A stretch of 50,587 nucleotides of DNA from Caldilineaceae bacterium (GTDB lineage: Bacteria; Chloroflexota; Anaerolineae; Caldilineales; Caldilineaceae). Positions 44,916 to 50,587 of the stretch are shown here, in pieces. The stretch lies in NCBI GenBank assembly GCA_022823185.1, contig JAJDXQ010000006.1, positions 134,738-185,324 of the forward strand, given 5' to 3'. Each line of letters begins with the position of its first letter. Positions within the stretch are counted from its first letter, which is position 1. The notes under the pieces were generated by a model. The model did not search any database. It saw only the letters and a list, made by a program, of their open reading frames with translations, and was not told where the DNA came from. A program made the position numbers and the translations under genes.

Positions 44916-45329
44916 TCAAATATCCTGTCGGGCAACAAACTGCGTGCCCATCGGCAACTTGTGCGCGGCCAGGCGGAAGGCCTCACGCGCCTGATCTTCA
45001 TCTACACCGGCAATCTCAAAGACCATCCGGCCCGGCTTCACCACCGCAACCCAATGGTCGACATTCCCCTTGCCAGAACCCATACGGGTCTCGGCCGCCC
45101 GCTCCGTTACCGGCTTGTCCGGAAAGATGCGAATCCACACCTTGCCGCCGCGCCGCACATAACGAACAATCGCCCGGCGGGCCGCCTCAATCTGGCGGCT
45201 CGTAACCCAACACGGCTCGGTTGCCTGCAGGCCATATGTGCCAAAATCAATCCGATTGCCCCGCGACGCCATTCCTCGCATCCGGCCGCGGTGCATCTTG
45301 CGATATTTAACCCGCTTTGGCATCAACAT
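44916..45329 (-). CDS. rplP: 50S ribosomal protein L16
   Basis: L16 shapes the A-site tRNA pocket. The 137-residue protein has the canonical start [17 protein letters not shown], the middle [21 protein letters not shown], and the C-terminal [30 protein letters not shown] (in parts). GGAGAG lies several bases before the ATG. It follows rpsC after 60 bases. Confidence 0.97.
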   Translation of the reverse strand: MLMPKRVKYRKMHRGRMRGMASRGNRIDFGTYGLQATEPCWVTSRQIEAARRAIVRYVRRGGKVWIRIFPDKPVTERAAETRMGSGKGNVDHWVAVVKPGRMVFEIAGVDEDQAREAFRLAAHKLPMGTQFVARQDI

Positions 45330-45389
45330 TGTCTACTCTCCATCCCGCTTCCTATTGGTCCGGCCGCCGCCTGTCTGGGGCAGTTGCCT

Positions 45390-46064
45390 CTATTCGCTCG
45401 CAGTCATCTCCGCATACCGTGCATGGTACTCCTCACCCGGCAACACTTCCCCGTGGTAGACCCATGCCTTCACGCCAATCAAACCGTATGTCGTGTTCGC
45501 CTCGGCAGTCCCGTAATCGATCGACGCCCGCAACGTATGGCGCGGCACCTGCCCGTCGCGAATCGTGTCCACGCGCCCCATCTCGCTGCCGCCCAGACGC
45601 CCGGCCACCTGGATCATGATCCCTTCGGCCCCGGTCCGCATCGCACGTCCCGCCGCCTGCTTCATCGCACGCTTCCAGCTGATGCGGCGCTCCAGCTGCT
45701 CTGCCACATTCTCCGAAACCAGCTGGGCGTCCGTCTCCGGCTTGTCAATCTCGCGCACGTCGATCTTCACCTTCTTGTTCGTCAACTCCTGCAGATTCAC
45801 CCGCAGCACATTCACATTCGCGCCCTTGCGCCCAATGATGATCCCGGGCTTGGCCGTATTGATGATCACGTGAACCTGGTTGGGCTGACGTTCTATCTCG
45901 ATAAAACTGATGCCCGCTCGCGGGGCATCCCGGTGAATCATCGACCGGATCTCCCGATCCTCGCCAAGCTGATTCACATAATCATGCCCCGTGGCAAACC
46001 ATCGACTCTTGTGTTCCTTGATGATGCCCAGGCGAAAACCGGTCGGATGTACTTTGCGTCCCAT
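45390..46064 (-). CDS. rpsC: 30S ribosomal protein S3
   Basis: S3 is in the 30S head at the mRNA entry and helps unwind mRNA. The 224-residue protein has [14 protein letters not shown], the KH-domain motif [19 protein letters not shown] and the C-terminal [24 protein letters not shown] (in parts). Its length is normal for bacteria with a short tail. It comes 58 bases after rplV. Confidence 0.97.
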   Translation of the reverse strand: MGRKVHPTGFRLGIIKEHKSRWFATGHDYVNQLGEDREIRSMIHRDAPRAGISFIEIERQPNQVHVIINTAKPGIIIGRKGANVNVLRVNLQELTNKKVKIDVREIDKPETDAQLVSENVAEQLERRISWKRAMKQAAGRAMRTGAEGIMIQVAGRLGGSEMGRVDTIRDGQVPRHTLRASIDYGTAEANTTYGLIGVKAWVYHGEVLPGEEYHARYAEMTASE

Positions 46065-46122
46065 TGGGCCTCCTTGCGCGGCGCCGGTTGCCCCGTCAGA
46101 CCACCCCGCCGCTGTTCGTCGA

Positions 46123-46467
46123 CTACTCGTCGTCCAAACGCTCTTCCAGAACTACCGTAATATGGGAGGAGCGGCGAATCCACGGCTTGAACCGGCCACG
46201 CGCCCCAAATCGCCGCCAGCGCCGGTTCGGCGCCTGATCGGCATAGATCCTGCTGATGTACAACTCATCAGCTTCCAGGCCGAAATTCTCAACGCCGTTG
46301 GCGATCGCGCTCTTCAACGTTTTCGCAACCACCCTCGCCGCCTGTTGAGGCATGAACTGCAACAACGTCAACGCCTCCTCGGCCGGCCGCCCACGCATCT
46401 CATCCAATACCAGGCGCGCCTTCTGGGGGCTTATCCCGGTATACTTGGTAACTGCTCGAACTTCCAT
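46123..46467 (-). CDS. rplV: 50S ribosomal protein L22
   Basis: L22 lines the nascent-chain tunnel and is a known macrolide-resistance site. The 114-residue protein has [23 protein letters not shown], the helix [20 protein letters not shown], and the hairpin loop [21 protein letters not shown]. The ending [10 protein letters not shown] is acidic. It follows rpsS after 62 bases. Confidence 0.97.
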   Translation of the reverse strand: MEVRAVTKYTGISPQKARLVLDEMRGRPAEEALTLLQFMPQQAARVVAKTLKSAIANGVENFGLEADELYISRIYADQAPNRRWRRFGARGRFKPWIRRSSHITVVLEERLDDE

Positions 46468-46529
46468 CGTACGCGCTCCCCAATCTCCAGGACGGAGGAA
46501 AATGCAACTATCGACTCAATACCGAATCC

Positions 46530-46811
46530 CTACAGCTGGCGGGTGCTTCTTTCCGACCTGATATGGCCGCGGAAGAACCGTGTCGGCGCAAACTCACCCA
46601 ACTTGTGCCCCACCATGTTCTCCGTAATGTAAATCGGCACATGCCGCCGCCCATCGTGAATCGCCAGCGTATGCCCGACAAATTGCGGAAAAATCGTCGA
46701 TGACCGCGACCACGTCTTGAGCACCTTCCGCTCACCGGCCCGGTTCATATCCTCAATCTTCTTCAGTAACCGCGGCTCAACAAAAGGTCCCTTCTTCAGG
46801 CTGCGTCCCAT
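46530..46811 (-). CDS. rpsS: 30S ribosomal protein S19
   Basis: S19 forms a complex with S13 in the 30S head. The 93-residue protein has the start [39 protein letters not shown], and [27 protein letters not shown] (in parts). GGAG lies near the ATG. It is 30 bases past the rplB stop. Confidence 0.97.
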   Translation of the reverse strand: MGRSLKKGPFVEPRLLKKIEDMNRAGERKVLKTWSRSSTIFPQFVGHTLAIHDGRRHVPIYITENMVGHKLGEFAPTRFFRGHIRSERSTRQL

Positions 46812-46841
46812 CGATTCCCCTCCACTTCTCCAGGTTTTCCC

Positions 46842-47675
46842 CTATCGACGCTCACTGCCGCGCCGCACAATGAACTTGCCCGTCCTCTTGTTGCGCCGCG
46901 TTCGCTTGCCGCGCGCAGGCTGACCCCAAGGCGTCTTCGGCCCTGGCATCCCAATCGGCGACCGTCCCTCGCCGCCGCCGTGCGGATGGGAGGCCGGATC
47001 CATCGCAACACCCCGCACCGACGGCCGGAATCCCAGCCAGCGCCGGCGTCCTGCCTTGCCCATCGATATGTTGCTGTGGTCCGGATTCGACACCTGTCCA
47101 ATCGTCGCCAAACAGTCCATCTCAATGTAGCGAACCTCGCCGCTCGGCAGCCGTACCTGCGCACGCGGGCCCTCTTTGGCAACCAGCTGCGCCGAAACGC
47201 CCGCGCTGCGCACCAACTGCGCGCCGCGCCCAGGATACAACTCAATGTTGTGTATCTGCGTTCCCGGCGGAATGTTGCGTATCGGCAACGCATTGCCCGG
47301 CCGTATGTCCGCGTTCGGGCCCGACTCCAATTCGTCGCCCACCTGAACGCCCAACGGCGCAACAATGTAACGCTTTTCGCCGTCCTCATAGGTCAACAGA
47401 GCGATGCGGGCGCTGCGATTTGGATCGTATTCGATCGACGTGACCCGCGCCGGAGCCCCCCATCTGTCCCGCCTGAAGTCGATGATGCGGTAAAGCCGCT
47501 TATGGCCGCCCCCGCGATGTCGGACAGTGATCCGCCCCTGGCTGTTACGCCCGCCTGTCCTGTGCAAAGTTTCCGTCAACGACCGCTCCGGCTTCTTCCG
47601 CGTGATCGTCTCAAATGTCGAGACACTCATGTCCCGTCGCCCCGGAGACGTGGGACGGTATATCTTCACTGGCAT
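46842..47675 (-). CDS. rplB: 50S ribosomal protein L2
   Basis: L2 is at the peptidyl-transferase centre. The 277-residue protein has [15 protein letters not shown], the [20 protein letters not shown] segment, the [15 protein letters not shown] motif and the C-terminal [22 protein letters not shown] with the conserved catalytic-site His. The ATG at 47675 has GGAG about eight bases upstream; the frame is open further, to 47741. Confidence 0.97.
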   Translation of the reverse strand: MPVKIYRPTSPGRRDMSVSTFETITRKKPERSLTETLHRTGGRNSQGRITVRHRGGGHKRLYRIIDFRRDRWGAPARVTSIEYDPNRSARIALLTYEDGEKRYIVAPLGVQVGDELESGPNADIRPGNALPIRNIPPGTQIHNIELYPGRGAQLVRSAGVSAQLVAKEGPRAQVRLPSGEVRYIEMDCLATIGQVSNPDHSNISMGKAGRRRWLGFRPSVRGVAMDPASHPHGGGEGRSPIGMPGPKTPWGQPARGKRTRRNKRTGKFIVRRGSERR

Positions 47676-47749
47676 AAAATCAATCTCCGTTCGACAAAAG
47701 TTTGAAGAGAGAAACCATCGCGCCCGTTTCTCATCTCCCATCCCGACCG

Positions 47750-48040
47750 CTAAACACCCTCAAAGAACTGGATGCTGTCCCCTTCACCTAACGTCACAAT
47801 CGCCTTCTTCCACGGTGACTTCCGCACCACCTTGCGTCGACCCCGCATCCCCGTCTTGGCCGGCATCATCATTACCCGAACGTCCACGACGCTCACCCTG
47901 AACGCGGTTTCCACCGCATCGCGTATCTGAAGCTTATTGGCGCGCGTATCGACCTCAAATGTGTACTGATTGTAAAAATCAGCCGCATCGTATGACTTCT
48001 CCGTAATGACCGGACGCTTTATCACTTCATAAACGTGCAT
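47750..48040 (-). CDS. rplW: 50S ribosomal protein L23
   Basis: L23 is at the tunnel exit and docks trigger factor and SRP. The 96-residue protein has [36 protein letters not shown] and [27 protein letters not shown] (in parts). The ATG at 48040 has GAGGAGAAG just upstream; an upstream start at 48073 is rejected. It sits between rplD and rplB. Confidence 0.97.
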   Translation of the reverse strand: MHVYEVIKRPVITEKSYDAADFYNQYTFEVDTRANKLQIRDAVETAFRVSVVDVRVMMMPAKTGMRGRRKVVRKSPWKKAIVTLGEGDSIQFFEGV

Positions 48041-48117
48041 CTTCTTCTCCTCGTATCGGACACCGACCCGCACTCGCGAAACGCCGCCAACTGCCCGTCG
48101 CGCCGTATCCCGCGCAG

Positions 48118-48741
48118 CTAAGCAAGCCAGTCGTGAATCATCTCGACCGAAGACTGCGGCAAGAGAAGCGTGTCATGGCCCAGCAGATCCTGTATACTCA
48201 GATTGCCGCTGAGAACTGTTTTCGCCTGCGGCAGATTGCTGATCGACTTCTCCACAGCCATGTCCCGCGCCGGCAATACAACCAGCACACTCCCGCTGTC
48301 CAAACCCAAATCGGCCAGCGTCCGCACGAAATCCTTCGTCTTCGGCGCTTCCATCGCCAGCTGCTCCAGCACCACGATCTGCTCCGCGCCCGCCTTGACG
48401 CTCAGCGCGCTCCGCAACGCCGCCCTGCGCATCTTCTTCGGCATCTTCTTGGTATATTTGCGCGGCGTCGGCCCAAACGCCGTCCCGCCGCCAACCCAAA
48501 TCGGTGACCGGATCGAGCCATGCCGCGCCCGCCCCGTCCCCTTCTGACGCCAGGGCTTGCGCCCGCCCCCGCGAACCTCGCTCCGAGACTTCGTCTTGTG
48601 CGTTCCCGCCCGGGCGTTCGCCAACTGCCTCACCAGCGCCTGGTGCATCAGTCCCCGGTTGACCGGAGCGGCAAATACCGTGTCCTCCAACTCCATCTGA
48701 CCGACCTCTTCACCGGCCATATTCTTGATTGGCACTTCCAC
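48118..48741 (-). CDS. rplD: 50S ribosomal protein L4
   Basis: L4 reaches into the exit tunnel and, in gamma-proteobacteria, represses the S10 operon. The 207-residue protein has FAAPVNRGLMHQALVRQLANARAGTHKTKSR (in parts), the loop RGGGRKPWRQKGTGRARHGS, and the C-terminal QDLLGHDTLLLPQSSVEMI. The start is a GTG with GGAGG seven bases upstream. It follows rplC after 60 bases. Confidence 0.97.
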   Translation of the reverse strand: MEVPIKNMAGEEVGQMELEDTVFAAPVNRGLMHQALVRQLANARAGTHKTKSRSEVRGGGRKPWRQKGTGRARHGSIRSPIWVGGGTAFGPTPRKYTKKMPKKMRRAALRSALSVKAGAEQIVVLEQLAMEAPKTKDFVRTLADLGLDSGSVLVVLPARDMAVEKSISNLPQAKTVLSGNLSIQDLLGHDTLLLPQSSVEMIHDWLA

Positions 48742-48801
48742 CGTTTCGCCTCCGTACCAGTAGCTGCCGGCTCGCCTATCGACGAACCACCCGCAACAAT
48801 C

Positions 48802-49431
48802 TTACGCCTTTACCGCCGTCCGAACCATCACCAACCCCTGATTCGGACCAGGTATCGAACCTTGAACGGCAATCAGATTCCGCTCCGCATCAACCAGGGC
48901 AACCTTCAGATTCTGCACGGTTACCCGCTCATTTCCCATCTGTCCCGCGCCCTTGCTGCCCGGAAATGTATGCCCCGGGTACGTGCCCGCTCCGCGCGAG
49001 CCGGGCGCCCGGTGCCGGTCCGACTGACCATGCGTCTTGGGACCGCCGCGGAACCCGTGCCGCTTGACGCCGCCGGCAAAACCTTTCCCCTTCGACGTGC
49101 CGGTCACATCCACCAGCTCGCCCTCGGCAAAGACGTCCGCCTTGATCACATCGCCCAGCGTATGGCCGGCTTCGTCCTGCAAGCGAAACTCACGCACAAA
49201 TCGCAGCTTCGGCACGTTCGCCTTCCTCAAATGACCGAGCTGACCCTGCGTCAACTTGCGTTCCGGCAACTCCTCAAAGCCAACCTGAATCGCATTGTAC
49301 CCATCACTGTCTTCAGCCTTCACCTGTGTCACATAACAGGGACCGGCCTCAATGACCGTAACCGGCACCACCTCGCCGCTCTCATCAAACAGCTGGGTCA
49401 TTCCTACCTTGCGGCCCAATATACCTTTCAC
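48802..49431 (-). CDS. rplC: 50S ribosomal protein L3
   Basis: L3 is near the peptidyl-transferase centre. The 209-residue protein has GILGRKVGMTQLFDESGEVVPVTVIEAGPC (in parts), VTGTSKGKGFAGGVKRHGF and the loop GTYPGHTFPGSKGAGQMGN. The start is a GTG at 49431, with GGAGG six bases upstream; an ORF start at 49461 lacks such a site. A 134-base spacer separates it from rpsJ. Confidence 0.96.
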   Translation of the reverse strand: MKGILGRKVGMTQLFDESGEVVPVTVIEAGPCYVTQVKAEDSDGYNAIQVGFEELPERKLTQGQLGHLRKANVPKLRFVREFRLQDEAGHTLGDVIKADVFAEGELVDVTGTSKGKGFAGGVKRHGFRGGPKTHGQSDRHRAPGSRGAGTYPGHTFPGSKGAGQMGNERVTVQNLKVALVDAERNLIAVQGSIPGPNQGLVMVRTAVKA

Positions 49432-49565
49432 TTGCTCCTCCAGAATCGGCAGCGCGCCCAATTACGCTCGACCGGCTGCCGCATCGCCCAACCAGGCCCA
49501 TCGTCCGCCGACCGGCCCAATGCCGTCGCGAACGGTCCTCGCCGCACGCAGCTGCAATGTGAGCC

Positions 49566-49874
49566 CTATAGCTTAATCTCAATATCGACACCGGCGGGCA
49601 AATTCAGACGAGTCAGATTCTCAATCGTCTTGTTGCCTGGATCCACCACATCGATCAAACGCTTGTGAGTTCGAATCTCGAACTGCTCACGGCTGTCCTT
49701 GTCAATGAACGGCGACCGCATCACCGTGAACTTCTCGATCCTCGTAGGCAGAGGCACAGGCCCTACCACCTGGGCGCCCGTCTGCTCGGCAGCAGTGACG
49801 ATCTGCTGTGCCGACGCATCCAGGACGCGGTGATCGTATGCCTTGAGCTTGATCCGGATCTTCTGCTTTGCCAT
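49566..49874 (-). CDS. rpsJ: 30S ribosomal protein S10
   Basis: S10 is in the 30S head and also joins the NusB antitermination complex. The 102-residue protein begins [20 protein letters not shown], then [35 protein letters not shown] (in parts), ending VDIEIKL. The ATG at 49874 follows GAGAGAAG. It begins the S10-type cluster, and its start lies only 31 bases past an intrinsic-type terminator after tuf. Confidence 0.97.
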   Translation of the reverse strand: MAKQKIRIKLKAYDHRVLDASAQQIVTAAEQTGAQVVGPVPLPTRIEKFTVMRSPFIDKDSREQFEIRTHKRLIDVVDPGNKTIENLTRLNLPAGVDIEIKL

Positions 49875-49905
49875 GTATTCTTCTCTCTTGTCGTGGCCCA
49901 GGAAC

Positions 49906-49937
49906 AAAAAACTGTGGCGAGTGCCTCCACTCGCCAC
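49906..49937 (-). terminator. Intrinsic-type terminator between tuf and rpsJ
   Basis: Read on the minus strand, GTGGCGAGT and ACTCGCCAC form a perfect nine-base stem with a six-base loop, followed by AGTTTTTTGTTCC. The stem ends 13 bases past the tuf stop. The T-run ends just 31 bases before the rpsJ ATG, too close for an ordinary promoter downstream of it, so read-through or regulated termination is implied. Confidence 0.85.
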
Positions 49938-49950
49938 CTACCACTCTATG

Positions 49951-50587
49951 CTAATCAATGATCTCGGTAATTGCGCCGGCAGCGACGGTGCGGCCGCCTT
50001 CGCGGATGGCAAAACGGCCGCCGGTCTCAATGGCAACCGGCGAAATCAACTCCACGTCCATCGTCACATTATCGCCGGGCATCACCATCTCCACGCCCGC
50101 AGGCAGGTCGATCGAACCGGTGATGTCCATGGTGCGAATGTAGAACTGAGGACGGTACCCCTTGAAGAAGGGCGTATGGCGTCCACCCTCCTCCTTGCGC
50201 AAGACATAGACCTCCGCCTTGAAATGCGTGTGCGGGGTGATGCTGCCCGGCTTGGCCAGCACCTGGCCGCGGTCCACCTCTTCCCGGTCGATGCCGCGCA
50301 GCAGACAACCGACGTTGTCTCCCGCCTGCCCCTCATCAAGCAGCTTGCGGAACATCTCGACGCCCGTGACCGTCGTCCTGTGGGTCTCCTTCACCCCCAC
50401 AATCTCGACCTCTTCCATCGGATGGATGACACCGCGCTCGACGCGGCCGGTCACCACCGTGCCCCGGCCCTTGATCGAAAAAACATCCTCAATCGGCATC
50501 AGGAAGGGCTTGTCGATCTCGCGCACAGGAGTGGGAATATACTCATCCACCGCACGCATCAACTCCCATATCGGCTCATATTCGGGC
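49951..50587 (-). CDS. tuf: Elongation factor Tu (N-terminal part beyond window)
   Basis: EF-Tu delivers aminoacyl-tRNA to the ribosome. The last 211 codons are visible, covering the end of the GTPase domain and domains 2 and 3: [62 protein letters not shown] and [21 protein letters not shown]. The frame runs off the right edge, so the G1-G5 motifs are not seen. It lies upstream of rpsJ and is separated from it by a terminator-like hairpin. Confidence 0.97.
   Translation of the reverse strand, partial: PEYEPIWELMRAVDEYIPTPVREIDKPFLMPIEDVFSIKGRGTVVTGRVERGVIHPMEEVEIVGVKETHRTTVTGVEMFRKLLDEGQAGDNVGCLLRGIDREEVDRGQVLAKPGSITPHTHFKAEVYVLRKEEGGRHTPFFKGYRPQFYIRTMDITGSIDLPAGVEMVMPGDNVTMDVELISPVAIETGGRFAIREGGRTVAAGAITEIID

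Noticed and set aside
1..50587. tRNA, rRNA, CRISPR array, prophage or insertion sequence
   Set aside because: I looked through the gaps for cloverleaf patterns, regular spaced repeats, transposase motifs and terminal inverted repeats and found none; a covariance search would be needed to exclude small RNA genes fully.

Overview
This window looks like a chromosomal contig from a Chloroflexota bacterium, plausibly of the Anaerolineae/Caldilineae type. The inference rests on high G+C, the DFDVDGQ form of the RecJ motif, archaeal-type thiolase/DUF35 genes, a TrpB2-type tryptophan synthase beta chain, lipobox-bearing exported proteins, and small Cys-rich and HARE-like proteins whose pattern I recall only from Chloroflexota. 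No rRNA gene, tRNA gene, insertion sequence, prophage or CRISPR array was seen.

Layout. At 1-4554 (minus) lie a recJ gene cut by the window edge and a three-gene cluster of a 4-Cys PD-(D/E)XK nuclease, a DUF2283 protein and an SMC/OLD-like ATPase. At 4922-8492 (plus) are catabolic genes: an RraA-type lyase, an AraD1/KdaD-type fumarylacetoacetate-hydrolase-fold enzyme, an orphan DUF433 antitoxin-like protein and a sulfatase. At 8568-14747 (minus) are a TPR-like protein, a methyltransferase, a membrane-anchored HtrA protease, an OmpR-type two-component system and a DUF2231 membrane protein. A pair of 11-bp direct repeats upstream of htrA suggests that the adjacent response regulator controls it. 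At 15115-16835 (plus) is MsrPQ, a methionine sulfoxide repair system. At 16933-23637 (minus) are a Cys-rich protein, a HARE-like HTH protein, DUF35 with thiolase, and folC with a lipoprotein. At 24099-28612 (plus) is a glycolytic block, gapA-pgk-(hypothetical)-tpiA, followed by a membrane HExxH protein. At 28663-31336 (minus) are TrpB2, thioredoxin and a MogA-like protein.

From 31491 to the right edge the minus strand carries one long translation cluster, read right to left: tuf (partial), rpsJ-rplC-rplD-rplW-rplB-rpsS-rplV-rpsC-rplP-rpmC-rpsQ, rplN-rplX-rplE-rpsN-rpsH-rplF-rplR-rpsE-rpmD-rplO-secY-adk-map, rpmJ-rpsM-rpsK-rpsD-rpoA-rplQ, truA, rplM-rpsI. It closes with a good intrinsic terminator. 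A second intrinsic-type terminator sits between tuf and rpsJ. infA is missing from its usual place between map and rpmJ.

Plus-strand genes favour C-ending codons and minus-strand genes favour G-ending codons. The plus strand is therefore C-rich, and the minus strand, which carries the ribosomal genes, is probably the leading strand. This bias also creates many long antisense open frames that are not genes.

The parts most likely to hold undescribed biology are the nuclease/DUF2283/ATPase cluster, the HARE-like/Cys-rich gene pair, the putative response-regulator repeats at htrA, and the hairpin between tuf and rpsJ.
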